From Microbacterium sp. BH-3-3-3 (GTDB lineage: Bacteria; Actinomycetota; Actinomycetes; Actinomycetales; Microbacteriaceae): 64,000 nt of DNA. The notes beneath the pieces were generated by a model. The model was not told where the DNA came from and searched no databases. It saw nothing but the letters and a program-made list of their open reading frames with translations. The DNA is taken from assembly GCF_001792815.1 (NCBI RefSeq), contig NZ_CP017674.1:3038001-3102000 (forward strand), given 5' to 3'. Positions 18,307 through 27,437 of this stretch are shown piece by piece (the first letter of the stretch is position 1; every line of letters begins with the position of its first letter). A program made the position numbers and the translations under genes.

Positions 18307-18999
18307 TCAGGCGGTCTTACCCGACTTCAGCATGTAGCCGAAGCCGCGCTTGGTCTGGATGAGCGGCTCGGACGAGTGCGGATCGATCTTGCGGCGCAGG
18401 TACGAGATGTAGCTCTCGACGATGCCCGCGTCGCCGTTGAAGTCGTACTCCCACACGTGGTCGAGGATCTGCGCCTTCGACAGCACACGGTTCGGGTTGA
18501 GCATCAGATAGCGCAGCAGCTTGAACTCGGTGGGGCTCAGGTCGATCGAGACATCGCCGACGCTGACGTCGTGGGTGTCCTGATCCATCGTCAGCTCACC
18601 GGTGCGGATGATCGACTCTTCGTCGGCCTGCATGGTGCGGCGCAGGATCGCCTGGATGCGCGCGACGATCTCGTCGAGGCTGAACGGTTTGGTGACGTAA
18701 TCGTCGCCGCCGGCGTTCAAGCCCATGATCTTGTCTTCGGTCTCGTCCTTGGCGGTGAGGAAGAGGATGGGGGCCGTGTACCCCGCGCCCCGCAGGCGCT
18801 TGGTGACGCTGAACCCGTTCATGTCGGGCAGCATCACATCGAGCACGATGAGGTCGGGTTCCTCTTCGAGCACGGCCGAGATGGTCTGCGCGCCGTTTGC
18901 CACGGCTCGCACCTGGAAACCGGCGAAGCGCAGGCTCGTGATGAGCAGGTCGCGGATGTTCGGTTCGTCGTCCACGACGAGGATGCGAGGAGCTGTCAT
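18307..18999 (-). CDS. OmpR-family response regulator
   Basis: A 230-residue regulator. The receiver domain has the acidic pair DDE (10-12), the phospho-acceptor Asp in LIVLDVMLPDMNG (about 54) and the conserved Lys in YVTKPF (about 104). The winged-helix output domain (about 132-228) has the LSPTEFKLLRYLM and GYMLK ends. It is cotranscribed with the kinase gene. The start ATG 18999 lies six bases after a strong minus-strand GATAAT -10 box, so the mRNA is leaderless or nearly so. The pair resembles TrcRS/CseBC-type systems, but no specific orthologue is claimed. Confidence 0.92.
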   Translation of the reverse strand: MTAPRILVVDDEPNIRDLLITSLRFAGFQVRAVANGAQTISAVLEEEPDLIVLDVMLPDMNGFSVTKRLRGAGYTAPILFLTAKDETEDKIMGLNAGGDDYVTKPFSLDEIVARIQAILRRTMQADEESIIRTGELTMDQDTHDVSVGDVSIDLSPTEFKLLRYLMLNPNRVLSKAQILDHVWEYDFNGDAGIVESYISYLRRKIDPHSSEPLIQTKRGFGYMLKSGKTA

Positions 19000-19068
19000 T
19001 CCCTCATTATCGTGACTGCACCCAGCAATGCGCTGGATATGGAACGGAAAGCCGCACGCTGATATGGG

Positions 19069-20718
19069 TCAGGCGGCTGCGGCGTCGATCCCGTCGGCAT
19101 CCAGAATCGTGTAGGCGTAGCCCTGTTCGGCGAGGAAACGCTGCCGGTTCTGCGCGAAATCCTGGTCGACGGTGTCGCGCGCGATGAGCGTGTAGAAGCT
19201 CGCCGTGTGCTGAGACTGCTTGGGTCGCAGCAGTCGTCCGAGGCGCTGGGCCTCTTCTTGACGCGACCCGAACGAACCCGACACCTGGATCGCGACGGAG
19301 GCCTCGGGCAGATCGACCGAGAAGTTGGCCACCTTCGACACCACGAGCAGCGGGATGCTGCCGTCGCGGAAGCCCTGGAAGAGCTCCTCACGCTCCGGGA
19401 TCGGGGTCGCCCCGGTGATCTGAGGGGCGTCCAGAGCCTGCGCGAGCTCGTCGATCTGATCGAGGTACTGCCCGATCACGAGCACCCGCTCGCCCGGATG
19501 CCGCTCGACCAGGCGCCGCGCGACGTCGATCTTGGCGGGGGCGGTCGCCGCCAGCCGGTAACGGTCCTCGTCGGCGGCGGCCGCGTACTCGAGACGTTCG
19601 TCGGCGGGGAGGTCGATGCGCACCTCGTAGCAGGCGGCGGGGGAGATGAAGCCCTGGGCCTCGATCTCTTTCCACGGCGCGTCGAAGCGCTTCGGGCCGA
19701 TGAGGCTGAACACGTCGCCCTCACGACCGTCTTCGCGCACGAGCGTCGCGGTGAGGCCGAGTCGACGTCGGGCCTGCAGATCGGCCGTGAGCTTGAACAC
19801 CGGAGCGGGCAGCAGGTGCACCTCGTCGTACAGCACGAGACCCCAGTCGAGCGCATCGAGCAGTGCGAGGTGGGCGTACTCGCCCTTCCGCTTGGCGGTC
19901 AGGATCTGGTAAGTCGCGATGGTGACGGGCTTGATCTCTTTCACCTGACCGGAGTACTCGCCGATCTCCTCGGCGGTGAGGCTCGTGCGCCGCAGCAACT
20001 CGTCGCGCCACTGACGGGCGCTCACGGTGTTCGTCACGAGGATGAGGGTGGTCGTGCGCGTGTCGGCCATGGCCGCGGCGCCCACGAGCGTCTTGCCGGC
20101 ACCGCAGGGGAGCACGACGACGCCGGATCCTCCCTCGGAGAAGGAGTCGACGGCCTGGCGCTGGTAGGGACGCAGGCTCCAGCCGTCTTCGGCGAGGTCG
20201 ATCGCGTGCGGGGTTCCGGGGGTGTACCCGGCGAGGTCTTCGGCCGGCCACCCGATCTTCAGCAGCTCCTGCTTGATGTGTCCGCGCGCCCACGCGTCGA
20301 CGAGGTAGCTGTCGGGGGTGGGGTGACCGATCAGGAGCGGAGCGATGCGCTTGTTGCGCGACACCTCGCTGAGGACCGCGGGGTCGGTCGAGCGCAGCAC
20401 GAGCTCTTTGTCGTCGTTGCGCTCGATGACCAGGCGACCGTACCGGTTGACCGTCTCGCGGATGTCGGTGCTCACCGATGCGGGCACCGGGAAGCGCGAC
20501 CAGCGGTCGAGGGTCTGCAGCATCGCCTCGGCGTCGTGTCCGGCCGCGCGGGCGTTCCACAGGCCCAGACGGGTGATGCGGTAGGTGTGGATGTGCTCGG
20601 GTGCGCGCTCGAGCTCGGCGAAAACTGCGAGCTCATGCCGCGCCGTCTCTGCCTCGGGGTGTGCGACCTCGAGGAGGACGGTGCGGTCGCTCTGCACGAT
20701 CAGGGGGCCGTCAGCCAT
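19069..20718 (-). CDS. XPB-type DNA repair helicase
   Basis: A 549-residue superfamily-2 helicase of the bacterial XPB group, a 3'-5' DNA helicase with damage-recognition domain. Motifs: Walker A CGAGKT (205-210), DEVH box (298-301), LTATLVRED (motif III), VVSKVANFSVDLPEA (motif V) and QRLGRLLRP (motif VI). The N-terminal 180 residues are the damage-recognition-like region. A TAGACT -10 lies eight bases before the ATG. It is placed immediately downstream of the helicase-associated gene, its usual partner in Actinobacteria. Confidence 0.93.
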   Translation of the reverse strand: MADGPLIVQSDRTVLLEVAHPEAETARHELAVFAELERAPEHIHTYRITRLGLWNARAAGHDAEAMLQTLDRWSRFPVPASVSTDIRETVNRYGRLVIERNDDKELVLRSTDPAVLSEVSRNKRIAPLLIGHPTPDSYLVDAWARGHIKQELLKIGWPAEDLAGYTPGTPHAIDLAEDGWSLRPYQRQAVDSFSEGGSGVVVLPCGAGKTLVGAAAMADTRTTTLILVTNTVSARQWRDELLRRTSLTAEEIGEYSGQVKEIKPVTIATYQILTAKRKGEYAHLALLDALDWGLVLYDEVHLLPAPVFKLTADLQARRRLGLTATLVREDGREGDVFSLIGPKRFDAPWKEIEAQGFISPAACYEVRIDLPADERLEYAAAADEDRYRLAATAPAKIDVARRLVERHPGERVLVIGQYLDQIDELAQALDAPQITGATPIPEREELFQGFRDGSIPLLVVSKVANFSVDLPEASVAIQVSGSFGSRQEEAQRLGRLLRPKQSQHTASFYTLIARDTVDQDFAQNRQRFLAEQGYAYTILDADGIDAAAA

Positions 20719-20793
20719 AGCGTTCGAGTCTACCGGGGTCCAGGACCGGTCGGTCGACCGGGCAGGGCTCGACCGGGTGAGGCTCGACCGTCC

Positions 20794-22524
20794 TCACCCC
20801 ACGAGCGAGACCGCGTCGATATGCGACAGCGGCAGAGTGCGCTCGACGTCGGCGGCGCGATCGCGGCCGCGCAGGCGTCCGCCACCGAGGCCCGTGGCTT
20901 CGAGGCGGAACACGCGGGCCGAGCCGTCGGGAAGCCGCACCGTCACGTCGACCACGGCGCGGGCCCGCACGGCTTGATCGAGCTCGCGCTCGAGCCAGGC
21001 GGCATCCGAATCGTCTGCGCCGGTGCGCAAGCGCGAGAGCAGCGGCGTGTACGTGTCGACGGGATCGTGGTCGGACGCCGTCTCGGCCGCGAGCTTCGCG
21101 CGCTCGAGCGCCCGCGGGCGCCCCTCGGCGTCGACGGCCACGGCGGGGTAGTGCGCATCGGTCAACGCCCAGAACACGACGTCGGCCGACACATGCGAGA
21201 CGAGCTCGTCGCCGGTGCGCGTCAGGGCGACCGACCGCAGCGACTGGTCGACGTCCATCGAGCGCCGCAGGGTCTCGTCTTCGGTCGTGACGCGCGTGAG
21301 AAGGGACGTCGGATCGGCGGCGACGCGCACGCGTCCGTGCTCGGCCGCCGTGCGTTCGATGACGTAGGCGAGCGGCTGTGGCAGTCCGGTCAGCGACAGT
21401 CCCGAGAGGAACTCGCGCAGGGAGTCGGCGGTCTCGCCGGCCGTGATGGCGGCGCCGATCGTGGCCGCGCTGAAGCGGTAGCTGGAGGCCTGTGCGCGCG
21501 ACTCGCGCGCGGCCATGGAGCGCAGACGCACATCGAGATGCGGCGCCAGGGGGCCCGGGGCGATGGCGGTGAGATCGTTCTGCAGATAGACGCGGTCGAC
21601 CTCGGGGGGAAGCAGGTCGCGCAGCGCCGAGACGTCGACGGAACCGCCGTCGGAGAGGTCTCGGGCCCACGCGGGGACACCGCCGGCCACGTCGAGGAGT
21701 CCCCAGCGCTCGAGCCGCTGCGCCCAGACCGCGGCGCGCTCGGGGCCGTCGGGGTCGAAGGGGGTGGCGCCGGGCCACTGCCCCCGCGGGATCCATCCGC
21801 CGGCCGCGCTGCGGAAGGCGGCGGGAAGGGCGTCGCGGAGCGCCGCGGCGGTGCGTTCCCAGCGTTCGAGCGTCGGCAGACGCAACCACTCGCGCCCGGT
21901 CGGCGACACCAGCCAGGCGCGCTCGTTCGTGCCGAGCAGGCCGACGGCGAACGCGAGACCGACGAGGAGGTCGGCTTCGGCCGGGGTCGACACCGCGCCG
22001 GCGTCGACCAGGCGTCGACGCTCGCTCGCGCCGAGCGAGCCCGACCCGATGCGTCCGAGGGGAGCGTCGAGGGTGAGCAGCAGGATGTCGGCCACCGAGG
22101 CGGCGCTGGTGAAGGCGGCTTCGGCGGCGGCTTCGGCGTCGACCGCCGCAGCCCCGTGGCCGGATCGGGGATCACTCATGTCGGCGATGCCGTCGGGCGC
22201 GACCTGTCGCACCGCGTCGACCACGCTGGGGAACGGGTGGCCGTCGTCGTCGACGAGTGCTCGGGATGCCAGCTCGGAGCGTTGCGGTTCGGGGGCCGGT
22301 TCGCCCGCGACGGCGGCGAGGAGGGCGAGCGCTGCGGAGCGCGGGAGTGCGACGAGCCCGCGCGTGACGGAGGCGGGGTCGAGCAGCGCCTCGGCGGCGT
22401 CGAACATGTCGCGCCAGGTGCTCGAGGGGGAGACCTGGCGATCGGCGAACAGCCGAGCCAGATCGGCGTCGGGGCGCGCGCTCAACGAGACCGCCAGTGC
22501 GCGTTGTGCGGAGGTCTCGGGCAC
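20794..22524 (-). CDS. helicase-associated (XPB/Ssl2 N-terminal-like, Helicase_C_3) protein
   Basis: A 576-residue protein rich in Ala/Arg with alternating helical repeats and a C-terminal region (about 440-576) containing RVRVAADPTSLLTRV-like and MDVDQSLRSVALTRTGDELV segments typical of the helicase-associated C3 domain in Actinobacteria. It has no Walker A or DEAD motif and so is not a helicase itself; it almost always sits beside the XPB gene and may be its regulator. GTG 22524 starts one base after the stop of the upstream small membrane protein gene: translational coupling. Confidence 0.85.
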   Translation of the reverse strand: MPETSAQRALAVSLSARPDADLARLFADRQVSPSSTWRDMFDAAEALLDPASVTRGLVALPRSAALALLAAVAGEPAPEPQRSELASRALVDDDGHPFPSVVDAVRQVAPDGIADMSDPRSGHGAAAVDAEAAAEAAFTSAASVADILLLTLDAPLGRIGSGSLGASERRRLVDAGAVSTPAEADLLVGLAFAVGLLGTNERAWLVSPTGREWLRLPTLERWERTAAALRDALPAAFRSAAGGWIPRGQWPGATPFDPDGPERAAVWAQRLERWGLLDVAGGVPAWARDLSDGGSVDVSALRDLLPPEVDRVYLQNDLTAIAPGPLAPHLDVRLRSMAARESRAQASSYRFSAATIGAAITAGETADSLREFLSGLSLTGLPQPLAYVIERTAAEHGRVRVAADPTSLLTRVTTEDETLRRSMDVDQSLRSVALTRTGDELVSHVSADVVFWALTDAHYPAVAVDAEGRPRALERAKLAAETASDHDPVDTYTPLLSRLRTGADDSDAAWLERELDQAVRARAVVDVTVRLPDGSARVFRLEATGLGGGRLRGRDRAADVERTLPLSHIDAVSLVG

Positions 22525-22525
22525 G

Positions 22526-22807
22526 TCAGCGGGCCTTGTTCGCCCGGGCCCTTCGCACGAAGCTCATGATGAGCACGGCCAACAGACAGGCGAAGGCCAC
22601 AGGGGGTGCGAAGTAGGTGAGCAGGCCCACGGTCGGCCACACGCCGGAGCGCATGTCGGCACCGGAGCTCGATCCGATGATGACCGAGAAGAAGCACACG
22701 ATCGCGAGGGCCAGCAGCCCCAGCGACATGAACGCCAGGACGCGGTCGATGCGGCGGACCAGGACGTCGTCGCCCGGCGTGCTGTCGCGGGAGGTGCGGG
22801 TGCTCAT
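22526..22807 (-). CDS. small two-TM membrane protein
   Basis: A 93-residue protein with a hydrophilic N-terminus (STPGDDVLVRR) and two hydrophobic helices (about 24-46 and 57-83) ending in a basic tail. ATG 22807 is seven bases from a minus-strand TAGGCT -10 (22815-22820), so the longer in-frame start at 22900 is rejected. First gene of a unit with the helicase-associated gene. Function unknown. Confidence 0.75.
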   Translation of the reverse strand: MSTRTSRDSTPGDDVLVRRIDRVLAFMSLGLLALAIVCFFSVIIGSSSGADMRSGVWPTVGLLTYFAPPVAFACLLAVLIMSFVRRARANKAR

Positions 22808-22914
22808 CGGGCTCAGCCTACTGCCTGGCGGCGGTGGCGTAGGCTGAGAGGCCGGCATCCGATCGGGTTCCGTGTTCCGCCGTGCGCTCCGCGCACTCAT
22901 CCAGCGAGGTGTCC

Positions 22915-23298
22915 ATGCCCACCGGCAAGGTCAGGTTCTACGACGACGAGAAGGGCTTCGGCTTCATCGTCACCGATGACGGCCAGGACGTGTTCCTGCA
23001 CGCCACCGCCCTGCCCGCCGGGACACCCGGGCCCAAGGCCGGCACCCGTCTCGAGTTCGGTGTCGCTGACGGCAAGCGCGGTCTGCAGGCGCTCTCGGTG
23101 CGCGTGCTCGATGCGCCGGTGAGTCTGTCGAAGCGCTCGCGCAAGCCCGCCGACGACATGGCGATCATCGTCGAAGACCTCGTGAAGCTGCTCGACGGCA
23201 TCGGTGGCGACCTGCGTCGCGGCCGCTACCCCAACGGGCCGCACGCGCAGAAGATCGCCGCGGTGCTGCGCAAGGTCGCCGATGACTTCGAAGCCTGA
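22915..23298 (+). CDS. cold-shock domain protein with C-terminal extension
   Basis: A 127-residue protein. Residues 1-66 are a cold-shock domain (VRFYDDEKGFGFIV as RNP1, DVFLHATAL as RNP2). Residues 70-127 form a basic then helical extension (SKRSRKPADDM, VEDLVKLLDGIGGDLRRG, KIAAVLRKVADDF), a known Microbacteriaceae architecture. The start follows GCGAGGT. A TAGGCT box (22840-22845) is a probable -10, giving a leader of about 65 bases. The end overlaps the DUF3027 gene by 17 bases. Confidence 0.9.
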   Translation: MPTGKVRFYDDEKGFGFIVTDDGQDVFLHATALPAGTPGPKAGTRLEFGVADGKRGLQALSVRVLDAPVSLSKRSRKPADDMAIIVEDLVKLLDGIGGDLRRGRYPNGPHAQKIAAVLRKVADDFEA

Positions 23299-23953
23299 GC
23301 AGCCCGTCGACGAGCGCCTGATCGGCGCTCACGACCTGGCTCTCGCCGCCCTGCGCGAGATCACGCCGGCCGACGGTATCGGTCCGGCCGCGGGCTACGC
23401 GATCGAGGACGACGGTGTGGTGTCGTTGCGGTTCCACACGCGTCTCGCCGGCTACCCCGGCTGGTTCTGGACCGTGAGCGTGGCCGTCGTCGACGACGCG
23501 GAGCCCACCGTGCTCGAAGCCGAACTCATGCCCGGTGACGGCGCTCTGCTGGCCCCGGACTGGGTGCCGTGGGCGACGCGTCTCGCCGAGTACCAGGCCG
23601 CCCAGGCGGCAACGGCCGCGGCGGGCATCGGCGCGGATGCCGACGACTCCGACGTCGACGACACCGAAGACGATGACCTCGACGACGAAGACGACCTCGA
23701 AGACGACGAGGACGAGCTCGACGACGACGGGCCGAAAGCACGTTTCCACGCGGGCGACCTCGACGGTGTCGACATCGACGAGCTCGACGCGGACGGTGAC
23801 GAACGCGCGGACGCGACGCGTGACGATGACGCGCAGGACGACTCGTACGACGACGATGATTCGGACGAAGACGAAGACTCGGACGGCGGCGTCGAGGGCG
23901 ACGACTCCGACGACGAAGACGATGTGCACGGCGGCGACGACCGCAGTTACTGA
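23282..23953 (+). CDS. DUF3027 protein with a long acidic tail
   Basis: A 223-residue protein. The N-terminal 110 residues are the DUF3027 fold of Actinobacteria (DLALAALREITPADGIGP, YPGWFWTVSVAVV, WVPWATRLAEYQ). From about residue 118 to the end the protein is almost only Asp/Glu with scattered Ser and Gly, an extreme acidic low-complexity tail. ATG 23282 lies inside the cold-shock gene; the 17-base overlap implies translational coupling. The basic extension of the partner and this acidic tail could interact electrostatically, which is an inference. Confidence 0.85.
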   Translation: MTSKPEQPVDERLIGAHDLALAALREITPADGIGPAAGYAIEDDGVVSLRFHTRLAGYPGWFWTVSVAVVDDAEPTVLEAELMPGDGALLAPDWVPWATRLAEYQAAQAATAAAGIGADADDSDVDDTEDDDLDDEDDLEDDEDELDDDGPKARFHAGDLDGVDIDELDADGDERADATRDDDAQDDSYDDDDSDEDEDSDGGVEGDDSDDEDDVHGGDDRSY

Positions 23954-23958
23954 CGGGC

Positions 23959-24008
23959 GCACATGACGAAGGCCGTCCCGCGCGAGCGGGACGGCCTTCG
24001 TCATGTGC
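23959..24008. terminator. bidirectional terminator between DUF3027 and serC
   Basis: A perfect 23-bp stem (23959-23981 with 23986-24008) with GCGA loop between converging genes; the longest perfect inverted repeat seen in the window. Confidence 0.85.
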
Positions 24009-24030
24009 GGGCCCGCAGGCCCGCCCGATG

Positions 24031-25161
<1,131 letters not shown>

Positions 25162-25250
25162 CTATGGTCCCCTCCGCGGGCTTCCCGCGCTCATGACGGA
25201 GGGGGTCGGTAGGCTGGAGGTTCCAGCCGCGCGACGCCGAGGACACCCGA

Positions 25251-25949
25251 ATGACAGATCTCATCGACACCACCGAGATGTACCTGCGCACGATCCTCGA
25301 GCTCGAGGAAGAGAAGATCGTGCCCCTGCGGGCCCGCATCTCGGAACGCCTCGGCCACTCGGGCCCGACCGTCTCGCAGACGGTCGGACGCATGGAACGC
25401 GACGGCTTGGTGGTCGTCTCGGAGGACCGCCGTCTCGAGCTGACCGGCACCGGCCGCCAGAAGGCCGTCGACGTCATGCGCAAGCACCGTCTCGCCGAGC
25501 GCCTGCTCAGCGACGTCATCGGCCTCGACTGGGCCTACGTGCACGACGAGGCCTGCCGCTGGGAGCACGTGATGAGCGAGCAGGTGGAACGCCGCCTCGT
25601 CGAACTGCTCGGCCACCCCACCGAGTCGCCGTACGGCAACCCGATTCCGGGACTCGACCAGCTGGGCGATGCGGCCAGCTCCACGTTCGACGACGGTGTC
25701 GTCGGACTCGTCCGCAAGCTCACCGACGCCGGGCATCCGATCACCGGCACGGTGCGCCGCCTGGCCGAACCCGCGCAGGTCGACCCCGAGCTGCTCCAGC
25801 AGCTCAAGGCCGCCGGGGTGCTCCCGGGGGCGCGCGGCGACTATCGCTTCAACGAGGGATACGTGCTGGTGCAGATGGAGGGCATCGAGGACGGTCTCGA
25901 GTTGCCGGTCGAGGTGGCGTCGCACATCTTCCTCGTCGCCGAGGACTGA
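25251..25949 (+). CDS. dtxR: DtxR/IdeR-family metal-dependent repressor
   Basis: A 232-residue iron- (or manganese-) responsive regulator. Winged helix-turn-helix (about 1-65: TTEMYLRTILELEEE, GPTVSQTVGRMERDGL), dimerisation/metal-binding helices with the ligand set of DtxR (LAERLLSDVIGLDW, EACRWEHVMSEQVE), and a C-terminal SH3-like FeoA domain (about 155-230). The conserved Cys/Met/Glu/His metal residues are visible (EACRWEHVM). A TAGGCT box at 25210-25215 is a probable -10. An IdeR-type 19-base box was not found upstream. Confidence 0.93.
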   Translation: MTDLIDTTEMYLRTILELEEEKIVPLRARISERLGHSGPTVSQTVGRMERDGLVVVSEDRRLELTGTGRQKAVDVMRKHRLAERLLSDVIGLDWAYVHDEACRWEHVMSEQVERRLVELLGHPTESPYGNPIPGLDQLGDAASSTFDDGVVGLVRKLTDAGHPITGTVRRLAEPAQVDPELLQQLKAAGVLPGARGDYRFNEGYVLVQMEGIEDGLELPVEVASHIFLVAED

Positions 25950-26183
25950 GCCTGCCGACACCCCCGCGTTCCGCGACCGAGCATTGCCTGAACACGGTGA
26001 TCGGAGCGTGACTTGTTCGTTATCTTCGGGTAGCCTTCGAGAGTCCACAGGCGAGAAGCCCGCCGTCGGACCCCTCGCGGTTTGCCTCATCGGCTCGTCG
26101 TCTGCAGAGGGTGAAGCCCGCACATCGTGCCCCATCGAGTGCTGACGAGCTAGCGTCCTGGACGCAGAGGCGCCGGAGGACTT
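25950..26183 (+). promoter_or_regulatory. long structured leader before the M23 peptidase
   Basis: No gene fits in these 234 bases. GTGACT and TAGCCT spaced 17 bases (near 26008-26036) could be the promoter. Downstream, GCTCGTC and GACGAGC (near 26094-26152) can pair around AGAGGGTGAAGCCCG and a small GCAC-ATC-GTGC hairpin. Long leaders before secreted peptidoglycan hydrolases in Actinobacteria often contain c-di-AMP (ydaO) riboswitches; GGGTGAA is similar but the full ydaO consensus is not evident. Confidence 0.3.
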
Positions 26184-27095
26184 TTGGCTGAAACCACCGA
26201 TCCCGTCGGGGACCTACCCGAGGTTCCGACGACGGGTCTCACCCGTAAGAGCGCGCGCGCAGCCGTCGCTCGACCCCCGCAGCGACCCGTGGCGGTCTCG
26301 ACGTCGGCGACTCCGCCGCCCTCTCGCACCGCCCCCGCACGACGTCCCTCGGGACCGCGTCGCCACGGCAAGCCCGTGCGCAGTGCCGTGATCCTGACGA
26401 TGGTCGCCGGTCTCGTCGCCACCGTCGCCATCCCGGCCTACGCGGCGACCATGCCCGCGGCCGAGACGATGACCCTGCAGCAGGTGTCGGCCCCCGACAA
26501 CCAGTCGCTGGTCGTGGCCTCCGACGCCGCCGCCGAGACGCTCGACCGCAGCAGCTACTCGGCGACCACCGCCGACGAGATCCAGCAGAAGAAGGACCGC
26601 GAAGCCGCTGCCGCCGCAGCTGCGGAGCGTGCCCGCCAGCTGGCATCCAATGCCGGCGCCTCGGTCTCGTCGATCGACTTGAACATGACGGCCCCCGGCT
26701 CGGGCGAGGTGCGCTGGCCCCTGTCGAGCTACGTGCTCGGCCGTGGCCTGTGGGACTCCGGCTACCATCAGGGCGTCGACCTGCTCGCCCCGGGTGGGCA
26801 GCCCATCTTCGCCGCCGCCGCCGGCGTCGTGAGCACCTCCTCCGAGAGCTTCGGCGGCTACGGCGTGGGCATCGTGATCGAGCACGTCATCAACGGCCAG
26901 AAGGTGTCGACCACCTACGGCCACATGACGTACGGCAGCCGCCAGGTGCAGGCCGGTCAGACGGTCGCCGCGGGCCAGCTCATCGGCCTCGTCGGCTCGA
27001 CCGGAAGCTCGACCGCGAACCACCTGCACTTCGAGGTGCACATCAACGGATCGGTCGTCGATCCCTACGCCTGGCTGCAGCAGAACGCCGGCTGA
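26184..27095 (+). CDS. membrane-anchored or secreted M23 peptidase (LytM-like)
   Basis: A 303-residue cell-wall peptidase relative: a Pro/Arg-rich cytoplasmic segment of about 65 residues, one membrane/signal helix (about 68-90, ending AYAA), a coiled-coil stretch (about 137-155, EIQQKKDREAAAAAAAERAR), and an M23 domain (about 185-300). Zinc ligands HxxxD (YHQGVDLL) and HLHFEVH are intact, so endopeptidase activity on peptidoglycan cross-links is expected. TTG 26184 is the start because GGAGGA stands six bases upstream. A terminator hairpin follows. Confidence 0.88.
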   Translation: MAETTDPVGDLPEVPTTGLTRKSARAAVARPPQRPVAVSTSATPPPSRTAPARRPSGPRRHGKPVRSAVILTMVAGLVATVAIPAYAATMPAAETMTLQQVSAPDNQSLVVASDAAAETLDRSSYSATTADEIQQKKDREAAAAAAAERARQLASNAGASVSSIDLNMTAPGSGEVRWPLSSYVLGRGLWDSGYHQGVDLLAPGGQPIFAAAAGVVSTSSESFGGYGVGIVIEHVINGQKVSTTYGHMTYGSRQVQAGQTVAAGQLIGLVGSTGSSTANHLHFEVHINGSVVDPYAWLQQNAG

Positions 27096-27103
27096 TCAGA
27101 CCG

Positions 27104-27156
27104 AACGAGAGACGGCGTGCCGGAGAACGATGTTCTCCGACACGCCGTTTCTCGTT
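27104..27156 (+). terminator. intrinsic terminator of the M23 gene
   Basis: AACGAGA...TCTCGTT outer arms (27104-27110/27150-27156) and a GACGGCGTG...CACGCCGT inner stem capped by GGAGAAC-GAT-GTTCTCC form one long hairpin with one mismatch; TTTCCC follows. Confidence 0.7.
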
Positions 27157-27234
27157 TCCCGATCCCGCCGCCCCCGGGCGTGTCGGGGTGGGTTAGCCTG
27201 TCTCCGACGTCGGAACAACCGAAGGGAAAGCCCG

Positions 27235-27348
27235 ATGAGCATCAGGCCTCGCATCCGCACCATGGATGCGCTCGGCCTGCTCGTTCTTCGGCATCGTGTG
27301 TTCGGATGCCGCGGTGTCGCCGCGACTTCCGAGGCGCTGTCTGTCTAG
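27235..27348 (+). CDS. 37-residue small ORF ending inside a terminator; possible leader peptide
   Basis: MSIRPRIRTM... has AAGGGAAAG four bases before its ATG and its own TAGCCT -10 at 27194-27199, between the terminator of the M23 gene and the HNH gene. It ends at TAG 27346-27348, in the loop of an intrinsic terminator. Composition is Arg/Leu/Val-rich with one Cys (FGCRG). It could be a free mini-protein, a leader peptide that controls read-through into the HNH gene, or a chance ORF on a small RNA. Confidence 0.4.
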   Translation: MSIRPRIRTMDALGLLVLRHRVFGCRGVAATSEALSV

Positions 27349-27362
27349 ACAGCGCCTTTTTT
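27332..27362 (+). terminator. intrinsic terminator with T run
   Basis: AGGCGCTGTCT (27332-27342), loop GTCT, AGACAGCGCCT (27347-27357), then a run of six T (27357-27362): the most canonical rho-independent terminator in the window. It lies 75 bases before the HNH gene. Confidence 0.9.
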
Positions 27363-27437
27363 CATGCCCTGCGCGCGGGCCGTCGTCGCAAGTCGAACAT
27401 CCGAGAAGCCGTCTCGGCCATTCGAGAGGAGACGTGA

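Noticed and set aside
19207..22569. 1120-codon plus-strand open frame opposite the XPB genes
   Set aside because: The minus strand encodes two clear helicase-related proteins; the plus frame has arginine/glycine-rich shadow composition without any motif.
25187..25250. IdeR/DtxR autoregulatory box before dtxR
   Set aside because: No 19-base AT-rich palindrome of the TTAGGTTAGSCTAACCTAA type was found.
25950..26183. confident ydaO (c-di-AMP) riboswitch
   Set aside because: Only part of the consensus (GGGTGAA) is visible; kept as an unassigned leader.
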